Shown piece after piece: positions 1 through 8,891 of a stretch of 36,370 nucleotides of DNA. The notes beneath the pieces were generated by a model. The model had not been told where the DNA came from, did not search any database, and saw only the letters and a program-made list of their open reading frames with translations. The DNA lies in contig CAIPNM010000253.1 of the NCBI GenBank assembly GCA_903866395.1, positions 1 through 36,370 on the forward strand, written 5' to 3'. The first letter of the stretch is position 1; the number at the start of each line of letters is the position of its first letter. Source of the stretch: an uncultured bacterium (GTDB lineage Bacteria > Pseudomonadota > Gammaproteobacteria > Burkholderiales > Burkholderiaceae_E). The position numbers and the translations under genes were made by a program.

Positions 1-1322
1 GAAGCCATTGACCGTTTGTTGACGATCACCTGACGCGCCTTGTAGGCCTCCAGGATGGGCATGCCGGCGATTGCCGACTTCGGATCCTTGGCGGCGGGAT
101 TCACCACATCATTGGCCCCCAGCACCAGTACCACGTCGGTGTCACCGAATTCGGAGTTGATGTCCTCCATCTCGAACACCTGATCGTAGGGCACCTCGGC
201 CTCAGCCAGCAGTACGTTCATGTGGCCAGGCATCCGACCGGCGACCGGATGGATCGCATATTTCACTGAGACGCCACGTGCGATCAGCTTGTCGGTGAGC
301 TCTTTGAGCGGATGCTGTGCACGCGCCACGGCCAGACCGTAACCCGGCACGATGATCACGCTTTCAGCATTCGACATGAGGAATGCGGCATCGTCGGGTG
401 AACCTGATTTCACCGGCCGCGCGGGCTGCGCGCCACCCGTGGCGGCTGCCGCCTCACCCCCGAATCCGCCTAGGATCACGTTGAAGAACGATCGGTTCAT
501 CGCCTTGCACATGATGTAGGAGAGGATCGCACCGGACGAGCCAACGAGTGAGCCCGCGATGATCAGCATCGAGTTGTTGAGCGAAAAGCCGATGCCCGCG
601 GCCGCCCAGCCTGAGTAGCTGTTCAGCATTGACACCACCACCGGCATGTCTGCGCCACCAATCGGAATGATGATGAGAACGCCCAGCACGAAGGCGATCA
701 CGGTCATCAACACGAAGGGCGTCCATTCCTGCGTGACCGCGAACCAGATGCCAAAGCCCAGCATGGCGATGGCCAGCGCAAGGTTCAGCATGTGCTGCCC
801 GCCGAACACCACCGGCGCGCCCTGGAACAGGCGGAACTTGTATGCGCCGGAGAGCTTGCCGAATGCGATCACCGAGCCCGAGAAGGTGATGGCACCCACG
901 AAGGTTCCGATGAAGAGCTCAATCCGGTTGGCCATGGGGATGGGCTCGCCCTTAGCCACGATGTTGAACGCCCAGGGCTCGGCGACCGCGGCGACGGCGA
1001 TGAACACGGCTGCGAGACCGATCATGCTGTGCATGAAGGCGACCAGCTCGGGCATCTTGGTCATTTCGACGCGCTTGGCCATCAGCGTGCCGATGGCTCC
1101 GCCCACCACCAGACCACCGAGCACCCAGCCCATCCCTGCCGTTGCGATTTCAGGGCTGAGTTTGTAGATGAGGGCCACGGTGGTGAAGGCGGCGATGGCC
1201 ATGCCGACCATGCCGAAGGTGTTGCCGATTCGCGAGGTGGACGGATGCGATAGGCCCTTGAGTGCCTGGATGAAAAACACCGAGGCGATCAGGTACAGGA
1301 GAACGACGACGTTCATGCTCAT
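1..1322 (-). CDS. pntB: NAD(P) transhydrogenase subunit beta (partial, C-terminus cut by window edge)
   Basis: PntB forms the larger part of the membrane channel (dII) and the NADP(H)-binding domain (dIII) of the proton-translocating transhydrogenase, which uses the proton gradient to make NADPH from NADH. The protein begins [15 protein letters not shown] at an ATG at 1322, with AAAGGGG just upstream on the minus strand. About 440 codons are visible. They comprise a multi-helix membrane half, a linker ([18 protein letters not shown]), and a dIII domain with the NADP-site pattern [15 protein letters not shown] and the run [16 protein letters not shown]. The visible end, [15 protein letters not shown], is close to the family C-terminus, so roughly 20 residues are missing. 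It is third in the operon pntAA-pntAB-pntB, with 14 bases between it and pntAB. In a phototroph this enzyme could supply NADPH from light-driven proton motive force; that link is inferred. Confidence 0.97.
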   Translation of the reverse strand, partial: MSMNVVVLLYLIASVFFIQALKGLSHPSTSRIGNTFGMVGMAIAAFTTVALIYKLSPEIATAGMGWVLGGLVVGGAIGTLMAKRVEMTKMPELVAFMHSMIGLAAVFIAVAAVAEPWAFNIVAKGEPIPMANRIELFIGTFVGAITFSGSVIAFGKLSGAYKFRLFQGAPVVFGGQHMLNLALAIAMLGFGIWFAVTQEWTPFVLMTVIAFVLGVLIIIPIGGADMPVVVSMLNSYSGWAAAGIGFSLNNSMLIIAGSLVGSSGAILSYIMCKAMNRSFFNVILGGFGGEAAAATGGAQPARPVKSGSPDDAAFLMSNAESVIIVPGYGLAVARAQHPLKELTDKLIARGVSVKYAIHPVAGRMPGHMNVLLAEAEVPYDQVFEMEDINSEFGDTDVVLVLGANDVVNPAAKDPKSAIAGMPILEAYKARQVIVNKRSMA

Positions 1323-1336
1323 GGTGGTCGCCCCTT

Positions 1337-1651
1337 TCAGTGGCCGCCGGCGCCCGACTTGGGCGCCTTCTTCTTGAACATCTCAAGCATCCGGCGCGTG
1401 ACCAGGAAGCCGCCGAACACGTTGACCGCGGCGAGTGCCACAGCGAGCACACCCATGGCTTTGCCGAGCCCGGTTTCGGTCAGGGCCGCAGCCAGCATGG
1501 CACCCACGATGATGATGGCCGACACCGCATTGGTGACTGCCATGAGCGGGGTGTGTAGCGCGGGGGTGACGTTCCAGACCACGTGGTAGCCGACATAAAT
1601 GGCCAACACGAAAATGATCAGGTTGATCACGAAGGGGTTGATCGCTTCCAT
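1337..1651 (-). CDS. pntAB: NAD(P) transhydrogenase subunit alpha, membrane part (alpha-2)
   Basis: This 104-residue protein supplies the alpha-side membrane helices (dII) of transhydrogenase. It begins [21 protein letters not shown] and shows three hydrophobic segments at about residues 8-27, 36-57 and 64-84, followed by a short basic tail ending [12 protein letters not shown]. In many bacteria this region is fused to PntAA. Here it is a separate gene, as in the three-subunit type of transhydrogenase found in several purple bacteria. The start codon lies 4 bases after the pntAA stop, so the two are very likely cotranscribed and translationally coupled. Confidence 0.95.
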   Translation of the reverse strand: MEAINPFVINLIIFVLAIYVGYHVVWNVTPALHTPLMAVTNAVSAIIIVGAMLAAALTETGLGKAMGVLAVALAAVNVFGGFLVTRRMLEMFKKKAPKSGAGGH

Positions 1652-1655
1652 GCTG

Positions 1656-2771
1656 TCAGCTCCGCAGAACCTGGCCGTCGTGCGTGACCAGGCAGGCTTT
1701 CACGATGTCGTCTTCGAGGTTGACGGTGAACTTGCCGTCTTTGTCGAACACGAGCTTCAGAAAATCGATGACGTTGCGCGCGTAGAGCGCCGAGGAGTCG
1801 GCCGGCACGGTGGCGGGCAGATTGGGCTGTCCGATCAGGGTCACGCCGTACTTGACCACCCAGCGGCCGAGCTCGCTGATGGCGCAATTACCGCCCTGTT
1901 CGACCGCCATATCGAGGACGACCGACCCGGGCTTCATCGAGCGCACCATCTCCTCGGTCACCAGCACGGGAGCCTTACGGCCCGGGATCAGCGCCGTGGT
2001 GATCACGATGTCAGCCTGCTTCATACGATCGGCCACGGCCTGCGCCTGGCGCTTCATCCAGCTCTCGGGCATGGGGCGCGCATAGCCGCCCACGCCTTTG
2101 GCGATTTCGCGCTCTTCATCGGTTTCATAGGGCACGTCGACAAACTTGGCACCCAGCGACTCGATCTGCTCTTTCACGGCCGGGCGCACGTCTGAGGCCT
2201 CCACCACGGCGCCCAGCCGCTTGGCGGTGGCGATCGCCTGGAGACCGGCCACGCCTGCCCCGAGAATGAGCACGCGTGCGGCTTTGATGGTGCCGGCAGC
2301 GGTCATGAGCATGGGCATCATGCGGCCGTATGCGCTGGCTGCGAGCAGCACGGCCTTGTAGCCGGCGATATTGGCCTGGGAAGACAGCACGTCCATGCTC
2401 TGCGCGCGCGTCGTGCGCGGCGCGGCTTCAAGTGCGAACGCGGTGAGGCCAGCCTGCGCTAGCGCCTGCAGTCCGTCGCGATCGAACGGGTTGAGCATGC
2501 CCACCAGCACGGCGCCAGGCTTCATTTTCGCGAGTTCGGCCGGCTGGGGTGCGCGGACCTTCAGCACCATCTCGGCCGCGAGCGCTTCATCAGCGCCGAC
2601 CAGCGTTGCGCCTGCCGCTTCCAGGGCGACATCAATTTGACTGGCGGCGGTGCCGGCGCCGCGTTCGACCAGCACCTGATGGCCTGAGCCCGTCAGTTTC
2701 TTGATCGTTTCTGCTGTGGCCGCGACCCGCGTCTCGCCGTCGCGGGTTTCGGCAGGGATGCCGATTCGCAT
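1656..2771 (-). CDS. pntAA: NAD(P) transhydrogenase subunit alpha, NAD-binding part (alpha-1)
   Basis: This 371-residue soluble protein is the NAD(H)-binding domain I of transhydrogenase and belongs to the alanine dehydrogenase/PNT family. It starts MRIGIPAETRDGETRVAATA, the typical N-terminal pattern. The family Rossmann motif is clear in the middle (LILGAGVAGLQAIATAKRLG) and is followed by EASDVRPAVKEQIESLGAKF. The conserved run MAVEQGGNCAISE occurs towards the end. An AGGGAG ribosome-binding site lies just upstream of the ATG at 2771. It is first in the operon with pntAB and pntB and is divergent from nudJ. Confidence 0.97.
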   Translation of the reverse strand: MRIGIPAETRDGETRVAATAETIKKLTGSGHQVLVERGAGTAASQIDVALEAAGATLVGADEALAAEMVLKVRAPQPAELAKMKPGAVLVGMLNPFDRDGLQALAQAGLTAFALEAAPRTTRAQSMDVLSSQANIAGYKAVLLAASAYGRMMPMLMTAAGTIKAARVLILGAGVAGLQAIATAKRLGAVVEASDVRPAVKEQIESLGAKFVDVPYETDEEREIAKGVGGYARPMPESWMKRQAQAVADRMKQADIVITTALIPGRKAPVLVTEEMVRSMKPGSVVLDMAVEQGGNCAISELGRWVVKYGVTLIGQPNLPATVPADSSALYARNVIDFLKLVFDKDGKFTVNLEDDIVKACLVTHDGQVLRS

Positions 2772-2910
2772 GCGTACTCCCTGGGGAAAATTGTTGCGGA
2801 CAAGGCTTGCCCGCTCCAGACAAAACGGCGGAGTCTACACGCGGCTGCCCGTGTCCCGCTGGGTCGCCGGGGTAAAATCTGTGGTCTTTGGCCTCCCTTA
2901 TTCCCGAGCC
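2772..2910. promoter_or_regulatory. Divergent intergenic region between pntAA and nudJ
   Basis: These 139 bases separate two divergent operons and should contain both promoters. On the plus strand TAAAAT at 2873-2878 is a good -10 hexamer, but no convincing -35 lies 16-18 bases upstream. On the minus strand an AGGGAG ribosome-binding site precedes pntAA. No operator palindrome was recognised. Confidence 0.35.
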
Positions 2911-3426
2911 ATGTCCGTCTGGAAACCAAGCGTCACGGTGGCTGCCGTGATCGAGCATCAGGGCCGCTTTCTCATCATCGAGGAGAAAACGGTGGCGGGT
3001 GTGCGCCTCAATCAACCGGCCGGTCATCTCGATCCGGGCGAAACGCTGGTTCGGGCCGTGGTGCGCGAGGCGCTCGAAGAAACCGCCCATCATGTTGATG
3101 TGGTCGCAGGCATTGGCGTTTATCTCGCCCGGTTCGTTCACGAAGCGAGCGGCACCGATGTCACGTACCTGCGCTTTGCCTTTGCCTGTCGCTTGTCGGA
3201 GCGGCCAGCGGGCGCCCTAGAGGCGGGACGCAGTCTCGATCAGGGCATTCTCGCCACCCATTGGCTGAGCGCGGACGAACTGAGGGCGCGGCTTACCGAG
3301 CATCGCAGTCCGCTCGTCATGCAGGTGGTCGATGACTATCTGGCCGGTCAGCGATTCGATCCCAACGTGCTGCGGGCGGATGCAAGCTTTGCCGGGCTGC
3401 CGTTCGCGCCGCAGCAGATCGGATGA
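2911..3426 (+). CDS. nudJ: NUDIX hydrolase, NudJ-like
   Basis: This predicted 171-residue NUDIX hydrolase would cleave a nucleoside or hydroxymethylpyrimidine diphosphate. The NUDIX box spans about residues 38-60: G38-HLDPG-E44, then RE at 52-53 and EE at 56-57. The usual final glycine is replaced by alanine (A59). The preferred start is the ATG at 2911 ([20 protein letters not shown]), because earlier in-frame starts would run through the promoter region and add non-family sequence. The frame ends in a four-base ATGA overlap with mnmA. The nudJ-mnmA pair is also found in Escherichia coli, which supports the NudJ name; the exact substrate is not shown by the sequence. Confidence 0.9.
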   Translation: MSVWKPSVTVAAVIEHQGRFLIIEEKTVAGVRLNQPAGHLDPGETLVRAVVREALEETAHHVDVVAGIGVYLARFVHEASGTDVTYLRFAFACRLSERPAGALEAGRSLDQGILATHWLSADELRARLTEHRSPLVMQVVDDYLAGQRFDPNVLRADASFAGLPFAPQQIG

Positions 3427-4646
3427 TCGCGGTCGTGAGCGAGCCCCATACCGCGCTGGTCGAGGCCGAGCCCGGCGAGCGCGTGGTCGTGGGACTGTCG
3501 GGCGGCGTCGACTCCGCCGTCACGGCCTGGCTTCTCAAGGAGCGCGGTTGCGAAGTGGTCGGTCTTTTCATGAAGAACTGGGAAGACGACGACAACGACG
3601 AATACTGTTCCAGCCGGCAGGACTGGATCGATGCGGCGAGCGTTGCTGATGTCATTGGCATCGACATCGAGGCGGTCAATTTTGCGGGTGAATATCGGGA
3701 TCGGGTGTTTGCCGCCTTCCTGGCCGAATACCGCGCCGGACGCACACCCAACCCGGATGTGCTCTGTAACGCCGAAATCAAGTTCAAGGCCTTTCTCGAC
3801 CACGCCATGAGGCTGGGCGCCGAGCGGATTGCCACCGGGCACTACGCGCGGGTGCGGCGAGTCGACCAATTGGGTGTGCCGCCCCGGTTTGAACTGCTGC
3901 GGGGCCTCGACGCCGGCAAGGATCAGAGCTACTTCCTGCACCGGCTGAGCCAGGAGCAGCTGTCGCGCGCGCTCTTTCCGGTGGGAGCGCTCGCCAAGCG
4001 CGAGGTGCGAGAGATCGCGGCGCGGCTGGCGCTGCCTAACGCTACCAAGAAAGATTCAACCGGCATTTGCTTTATCGGCGAGCGGCCGTTTCGAGAGTTC
4101 CTCAATCGTTATCTGCCCACCGAGCCCGGGCCGATCATTGATGACCGCGGGCGGCGCGTTGGCGAGCATGTGGGGCTCGCGTTCTACACGCTGGGCCAGC
4201 GCAAGGGCATCGGGATCGGCGGGGCGCGCGGCGGCTCGGGTGAGCCCTGGTTTGTGGCGGCAAAACGGCGGGAGAGCAACACGCTGGTGGTGGTGCAGGG
4301 CCACGACCACCCGCTCTTGTGCAGCCGTTGGTTGCGCGCAACCGATGCGCACTGGATCGCCGGCCGGGCGCCCGATTCTGCGCGAGCCTATGGCGCGAAG
4401 ACCCGCTACCGTCAGGCTGATTCTCCGTGCGCGGTCGCTGGGCTCGATGCCGCAAAGACCGCCGGCGCCTCGGGCCTCCTTGGAAGCGCCGAAGGCGTGA
4501 CAACTGCGGTAACCGCTTCCGACGCTCAGGCCCCCTTCTGCCTCAGCTTCGAGGCGCCGCAATGGGCGGTCACCCCAGGTCAGAGCGCGGTGCTTTATGA
4601 CGGCGAGGTCTGTCTTGGGGGCGGGGTGATCGACTCCTTCGGCTGA
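3423..4646 (+). CDS. mnmA: tRNA-specific 2-thiouridylase MnmA
   Basis: MnmA inserts sulfur at position 2 of the wobble uridine in tRNAs for Lys, Glu and Gln, using ATP and sulfur relayed from a cysteine desulfurase. The 407-residue product carries the PP-loop signature SGGVDS at residues 26-31. The catalytic cysteine C115 lies in [12 protein letters not shown], and the second, persulfide-forming cysteine C216 in [15 protein letters not shown]. The typical TGHYARV and [10 protein letters not shown] motifs are present. Between the two halves of the C-terminal barrel there is an Ala/Gly/Thr-rich insert of about 30 residues (around 337-368), which makes the protein somewhat longer than the common 360-380 residues. 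It overlaps nudJ by ATGA. Confidence 0.97.
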   Translation: MIAVVSEPHTALVEAEPGERVVVGLSGGVDSAVTAWLLKERGCEVVGLFMKNWEDDDNDEYCSSRQDWIDAASVADVIGIDIEAVNFAGEYRDRVFAAFLAEYRAGRTPNPDVLCNAEIKFKAFLDHAMRLGAERIATGHYARVRRVDQLGVPPRFELLRGLDAGKDQSYFLHRLSQEQLSRALFPVGALAKREVREIAARLALPNATKKDSTGICFIGERPFREFLNRYLPTEPGPIIDDRGRRVGEHVGLAFYTLGQRKGIGIGGARGGSGEPWFVAAKRRESNTLVVVQGHDHPLLCSRWLRATDAHWIAGRAPDSARAYGAKTRYRQADSPCAVAGLDAAKTAGASGLLGSAEGVTTAVTASDAQAPFCLSFEAPQWAVTPGQSAVLYDGEVCLGGGVIDSFG

Positions 4647-4667
4647 CTCGTGAATTGTCTCGAAAAG

Positions 4668-4695
4668 TTGACGATTCCGGTCGAGCGTTCATAAT
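4668..4695 (+). promoter_or_regulatory. Sigma70-type promoter of the bchID operon, with a possible degenerate PpsR half-palindrome
   Basis: TTGACG (4668-4673) and CATAAT (4690-4695) are separated by 16 bases, each hexamer matching the consensus at five of six positions. Transcription would start near 4702 and lead into the small membrane protein, bchI and bchD. The sequence TGTCTCGAAAAGTTGACG at 4656-4673 fits TGT-N12-ACA with one mismatch and overlaps the -35, so PpsR/CrtJ control is possible but weakly supported. Confidence 0.6.
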
Positions 4696-4727
4696 CAGGC
4701 TCTTCCCCGCTGCGGAGTATTCGCGAC

Positions 4728-5027
4728 GTGACTGCCTGGTCCCCGGGCCCCTGGGTGCTCGATCTGGTGATCGCTGGTCTGCTGATTGAGTGGGCCGGTC
4801 TGTGGTGGCTGCACCGCGCGCGCGGCCTCGGGCCATCGCCCGCTGACCTCGCGCCGGGTCTGGGCGCCGGGATGGCGCTCATGCTGCTCTGCCGCCTCAA
4901 TCTGCATGGTCCGCTTGAACCGGCCACGCTCGCGTTTCTCGCGATTTCCGGTGTTCTTCACGTGCTTGATCTGGCCCGGCGTTGGCCGCGGCCGATTGCC
5001 CCGTTTCCTGCACAGGCTCCGCAATGA
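4728..5027 (+). CDS. Small three-helix membrane protein upstream of bchI, function unknown
   Basis: I do not recognise this 99-residue protein. It begins at a GTG (4728), with GGAG 10 bases upstream. Three hydrophobic stretches are visible at about residues 8-25, 40-56 and 66-83. They are separated by short loops with Arg residues (LHRARGLGPSPADL and LARRWPRP), and the tail is proline-rich. It overlaps bchI by ATGA, so translation of the two is probably coupled. It sits directly behind the best promoter in this part of the cluster. The context suggests a role in bacteriochlorophyll synthesis or in anchoring soluble enzymes such as Mg-chelatase at the membrane, but this is inference from position only. 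Confidence 0.8.
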   Translation: MTAWSPGPWVLDLVIAGLLIEWAGLWWLHRARGLGPSPADLAPGLGAGMALMLLCRLNLHGPLEPATLAFLAISGVLHVLDLARRWPRPIAPFPAQAPQ

Positions 5028-6061
5028 CCCGCTCTCGTCCGGTGTTTCCGTTTACCGCGCTGGTGGGCCAGCGCGAGATGCAACGCGGCCTGCTCATCGC
5101 CGCGATCGATCCACTGGTGGGTGGGGTGCTGATTCTGGGCGACCGCGGCACCGGCAAATCAACGGCGGTGCGGGCGCTCGCCGCCGTGCTGCCACCCATC
5201 CGCGCGGTGGCGTGCGCGTATCGCTGCGAGCCGCGCGCCACGGCGGGACTGTGTGAGCGCTGTACCGGAAAGTCGCGGGCCCGTCCTGCCGCCGCCGACG
5301 TGCCCGTGCCGGTGGTTGACCTGCCCCTGGGCGCTACTGAAGACCGCATCCTGGGTGCGCTGGATCTCGAGCGGCTGATGGTCTCTGGCGAGAAGGTCTA
5401 TGAACCCGGGTTGCTCGCGCGTGCGAACCGAGGGTTTCTGTATATCGACGAGGTGAATCTGCTGGAGGACCATCTGGTCGATCTGCTCATTGATGTCGCG
5501 GCGTCCGGAGAAAACCGGATCGAGCGCGAGAGCCTGAGCGTCGTTCATCCAGCCCGTTTTGTCCTGGTGGGAAGCGGGAACCCCGAGGAGGGCGAGCTTC
5601 GTCCGCAGCTGCTCGACCGCTTCGGCCTGGCGGTTGAAGTGCGAACGCCTCAGGATCTTGATCAGCGGGTGGACGTGGTTCGTCGGCGGGAGGCCTTCGA
5701 ACGCGACCCGGAGGCGTTTTGTGCCAACCATCAAAGCGCAGAGGCTGCGCTGAGGGCGCAGTTGGTGGCGGCCCGACGCGCGCTGGACCGGGTGGCGTTT
5801 GATGACGTGCTCCTCAGGCAGGCGGCGGCGCTCTGTCAGCAACTGGGCACGGATGGGTTGCGCGGAGAGCTTGCGCTCATGCGGGCGGCCAAGGCGGCGG
5901 CGGCGCTCGACGGGCGTCGGGCGGTCACACGCGAACATCTGATTGAGGTCGCGCCGATGGCGCTTCGCCATCGCCTGCGGCGCGATCCGCTCGACGAAAC
6001 TGATTCGTCGGCGCGGGTGGCGCGGGCGATCGAGCAGGTGCTGGGCGCGACCACCCCCTAG
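5024..6061 (+). CDS. bchI: Magnesium chelatase ATPase subunit I
   Basis: BchI is the AAA+ motor of magnesium chelatase, which inserts Mg2+ into protoporphyrin IX at the first committed step of bacteriochlorophyll synthesis. The 345-residue protein starts at ATG 5024 (MTRSRPVFPFTALVGQ), overlapping the preceding stop. Walker A is GDRGTGKST at residues 39-47. The typical insertion with CAYRCEP and CERC is present, and Walker B lies in GFLYIDEVNLLEDHLVDLL. The GSGNPEEGELRPQLLDRFGL segment carries the sensor and arginine-finger region. The length is normal for the family. It is cotranscribed with bchD, which starts 23 bases downstream. Confidence 0.98.
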   Translation: MTRSRPVFPFTALVGQREMQRGLLIAAIDPLVGGVLILGDRGTGKSTAVRALAAVLPPIRAVACAYRCEPRATAGLCERCTGKSRARPAAADVPVPVVDLPLGATEDRILGALDLERLMVSGEKVYEPGLLARANRGFLYIDEVNLLEDHLVDLLIDVAASGENRIERESLSVVHPARFVLVGSGNPEEGELRPQLLDRFGLAVEVRTPQDLDQRVDVVRRREAFERDPEAFCANHQSAEAALRAQLVAARRALDRVAFDDVLLRQAAALCQQLGTDGLRGELALMRAAKAAAALDGRRAVTREHLIEVAPMALRHRLRRDPLDETDSSARVARAIEQVLGATTP

Positions 6062-6084
6062 GTGGCGCCGCCAGTGGTCCAGTC

Positions 6085-8028
6085 ATGAGCGGACCCGCTC
6101 TGCCGCGCACGCAGCCCGCGCGCGGTCCCACACCGATCGACCCCGTCGATGATGCGCTGCGCGCGCTCGAGCTCTTCTCGCGCTCGCCTTTGAGTTTCGG
6201 CGGGGTACACCTGCGAGGCTGGCATGGGCCGCGGCGGCACGCCCTCCTCGGTTGGCTGCGCCGGGCCTGTGAAAGTGCGACCAGCGGGCAGTCTTCGGGC
6301 TGGTACGCGTTACCGCATCACACCGAAGCTGACCAGCTTGAGACCGGTACCGATCTTGCCGAAAGCCTGCGCCTCGGACGACCCGTGGCGCGTCCTGGGC
6401 TCCTCGCGCGGTTTGCGGGCGGCGTGGTGGTTCTGCAACGCGCCGAGCGGGTATCGCCTGGGCTCGCGGCGCGCTTGGCGGTCGCGCTCGATGCCCGGCA
6501 ACTTGCATTGATCGTGCTGGACGAGTCATTGCCCGACGAAGAGGGGCCGCCCGCCATACTGCTCGATCGGCTCGCGCTGTCACTGGATATGCGCGATGAA
6601 TCGCCGTGGCGAAGCCTGGATGCGCTGGCTGAACTGGCGCGCGCCCCGCGCGGCGCTGCTCAACGGCTGGCCGCCGCCCGACCCGTGATGCCCGCCCCGA
6701 GCGGGGAGCGCGGTTTGCTCGAACTGTGCCGCGCCGCGATGTTGTTCGGCATCGATTCAATGCGCCGGGTCGAACAGGCCTCGATGCTCGCCCGGATGAG
6801 CGCAGCCGAAGCCCTGAGAGCGCCTGCAACGGACGCGGCGGCGGGCGATACGCTAGAACCGCGCGATAGCGATCTCGCGCTCGCGATCCGGCAGGTGCTG
6901 CTGCCCCGGGCGAGGGTCATGCCCATGATGGCCGAGTCTGACGATCAACCCGCGCCCGAGCCGCCGGCCCCGCCCGATGAGCCCAACCCGCCCAGCGAGC
7001 GCGACCCACCAGAAGTGCCCGCTGATTCGGGGCCGCAGGATGCCGAGCCGCCCAGTGATCCGGCCGACCCCGACCCGACCTCCCTTCCCGACGGTGCCTC
7101 GGACCGACTGGTCGAGTCTGCGCTCTCGGCGCTTCCGCCTGGCCTGCTTGCCATGATGGCCGCTCAGATCGGCGCACGCGCTGCCGCTGCGCGCGGCTCC
7201 GGTAGCGGTCGCGAGTCCGGCAAGGGCCGCGGCCGCGCCCGCTCGGTGGGAGCCCGCCGCGGCCGCCCGCGCGGGCAGGAGCGGGTGCATCTGCTTGCCA
7301 CCTTGCGAGCCGCGCTCCCCTGGCAGCGTTTGCGTCATGCATCCACGCAGAGGGCTGATGCGGCGCCCACGGGGCCTGCGGCGTCGTCGTCTTCCATCAG
7401 CAGGCCTGTCGCGCGCCAGCCAGTCCGGTTTCACCCGGATGATCTTCATGTGCATCGCGAGCGAAGGCGGCGCGGCAGCACCACAGTGTTCGTGGTGGAC
7501 GCATCGGGGTCCACCGCCTTGCAGCGACTTGCCGAGGCCAAGGGCGCGGTGGAGCTCCTGCTTGCCGACTGCTATGTCCGTCGCGATCGCGTCGCGCTGG
7601 TCTCCTTTCGGGGCGTGGGGGCGGAGCTGCTCCTGCCTCCCACGCGCTCCCTGGTAGCCGCGCGGCGCGCCCTCACCGCGCTTCCAGGTGGCGGCGGGAG
7701 CCCGATCGCAGCCGGATTTGAACTGGCCGCCCGCGTGGCTGCGCAACTGGACCGTGCGGGTGACGACGTGACCGTGGTGGTGCTGACCGACGGCCGTGCC
7801 AACCTTTCTCGCGATGGTCTTCCGGGGCGCGAACGCGCTGCGGATGAGGCGCGACGCGTGGCGCGCGAACTCGCGCCCCTTGCCACCCATCGGGTGCTGA
7901 TCGACACCTCGGTGCGGCCCGAACCGGCTGCTCAGGCGCTTGCTATGGCGCTGGCCGCGCGCTATGTCCCGATGCCATTTGCCCGGGCGCGGGCAATCAG
8001 GGATTCGATCGCAGCCGCCACCCGCTGA
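6085..8028 (+). CDS. bchD: Magnesium chelatase subunit D
   Basis: BchD forms the second ring of the magnesium chelatase motor together with BchI. The 647-residue product has three parts. The first is a degenerate AAA+ domain (about 1-280) without a proper Walker A. The second is a low-complexity linker rich in Pro, Asp and Glu (about 285-345) followed by an Arg/Gly-rich basic stretch. The third is a C-terminal von Willebrand A/integrin I domain. The MIDAS metal site is intact: D472-A-S-G-S476, with the later threonine and aspartate in VVVLTDGRANLS. Its 3' end overlaps the 3' end of bchO by 67 bases in convergent orientation. Confidence 0.97.
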   Translation: MSGPALPRTQPARGPTPIDPVDDALRALELFSRSPLSFGGVHLRGWHGPRRHALLGWLRRACESATSGQSSGWYALPHHTEADQLETGTDLAESLRLGRPVARPGLLARFAGGVVVLQRAERVSPGLAARLAVALDARQLALIVLDESLPDEEGPPAILLDRLALSLDMRDESPWRSLDALAELARAPRGAAQRLAAARPVMPAPSGERGLLELCRAAMLFGIDSMRRVEQASMLARMSAAEALRAPATDAAAGDTLEPRDSDLALAIRQVLLPRARVMPMMAESDDQPAPEPPAPPDEPNPPSERDPPEVPADSGPQDAEPPSDPADPDPTSLPDGASDRLVESALSALPPGLLAMMAAQIGARAAAARGSGSGRESGKGRGRARSVGARRGRPRGQERVHLLATLRAALPWQRLRHASTQRADAAPTGPAASSSSISRPVARQPVRFHPDDLHVHRERRRRGSTTVFVVDASGSTALQRLAEAKGAVELLLADCYVRRDRVALVSFRGVGAELLLPPTRSLVAARRALTALPGGGGSPIAAGFELAARVAAQLDRAGDDVTVVVLTDGRANLSRDGLPGRERAADEARRVARELAPLATHRVLIDTSVRPEPAAQALAMALAARYVPMPFARARAIRDSIAAATR

Positions 8029-8891
8029 GGCGCAGCTTCGGGGAGCATGTGGCCGCCGCGCATCCTTTCGATCGCAGCGCCTGGTAGTCGATCGGAAAGA
8101 ATCGGCATGAGGGCTTTTGCGGGAATCCACGGGTCGTCGTCCGCGACCAGAAATCCGGTTGCGATCGTCTGCGTGGGGAGTTGCGGCAGACGCGCGAGCA
8201 GACCGGGCAGGTCGGTGGCCGCCATGAACTGGATGGCGCCTCGAACATGGCCGGTATCGCCAAACAGCAGGCGATAGGCCTCGCGCTGCTCGGGGTCGAT
8301 CACCGAGGCAGTGGAATCGAGTAGCCGATCGACCAGCCCGGTCGACCGGGCGAGCGCAGCGGTGGCGTTGACGCTCAGGTCAGAGCCGATCAGCGGTGCG
8401 AGAAGCGGCCCCAGCATCAGCGTGTACATCGCGGGGGGCGGCACGAGCGAGGGCGCGATACCGAGCAGGGCCTGGATCTGTAAGCCGGCAGGGCGACCCA
8501 GTGCCAGCGTCAGGGCGAGCGCTGCCCCCGCGGAATGACCCGCCACCAGATCAAGCCGGGCGAGCCCCTCCGCGCGAAGAAGCTCGATGAGCTCTGCCGC
8601 GATGTCGTTGAGCCCGTGCCGGGAATGCCCGAAGCAGCGGGTCGCGCCGTGCCCCGAGAGATCGGGCACCAGCACGCCAATTGAAGGATCCAGCTGCTCA
8701 AGGACGGGGGTCCAGCTGTGTCGCGCGCCGCCTGTGCCGTGAAGGAGCAGAAGCGTGGACCCGGCCTCGGGGAACTCGGCGCTGCGCCACCCCGACCAGA
8801 TGGTTTCGCCACAGCGGCGCTCGAACGCCACCAGCCGGCGTGGGATGCGCCGGTTGACGTGATGCAGCCAAGTGTCTAGTGTATAGGACAC
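7962..8891 (-). CDS. bchO: BchO, alpha/beta hydrolase associated with magnesium chelatase genes
   Basis: This alpha/beta-fold hydrolase of the BchO type is regularly found beside bchD; its biochemical role is not settled. The oxyanion-hole segment is LLLLHGTGGARHSW. The nucleophile elbow is GHSAGAALAL, and the catalytic histidine is in RGGHMLPEAAP near the end. The start is uncertain. The frame stays open upstream across crtE, but family similarity begins about VNRRIPRRLVAFERR. I chose the GTG at 8891 (309 residues); a GTG at 8831 or a rarer start codon are alternatives. No clear ribosome-binding site precedes any of them. It is divergent from crtE and shares its operator region, and its 3' end runs 67 bases into bchD. 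Confidence 0.85.
   Translation of the reverse strand: MSYTLDTWLHHVNRRIPRRLVAFERRCGETIWSGWRSAEFPEAGSTLLLLHGTGGARHSWTPVLEQLDPSIGVLVPDLSGHGATRCFGHSRHGLNDIAAELIELLRAEGLARLDLVAGHSAGAALALTLALGRPAGLQIQALLGIAPSLVPPPAMYTLMLGPLLAPLIGSDLSVNATAALARSTGLVDRLLDSTASVIDPEQREAYRLLFGDTGHVRGAIQFMAATDLPGLLARLPQLPTQTIATGFLVADDDPWIPAKALMPILSDRLPGAAIERMRGGHMLPEAAPQRVAAAIESLIARARANGIGT
8854..8882 (+). promoter_or_regulatory. Possible crtE promoter
   Basis: TTGACG (8854-8859) is followed after 17 bases by TAGTGT (8877-8882). The -35 is good and the -10 is weak, which suits a regulated promoter. The -10 lies inside the first TGT-N12-ACA palindrome, the geometry expected if a repressor of the PpsR/CrtJ type blocks it. 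The region would sit within bchO if bchO starts at 8891. Confidence 0.4.

Noticed and set aside
6853-8130. Long minus-strand open frame (425 codons) opposite bchD
   Set aside because: It is antisense to a clear bchD and bchO tail. The product is His/Arg/Gly-rich with no domain pattern, as expected for the shadow of a high-GC gene.
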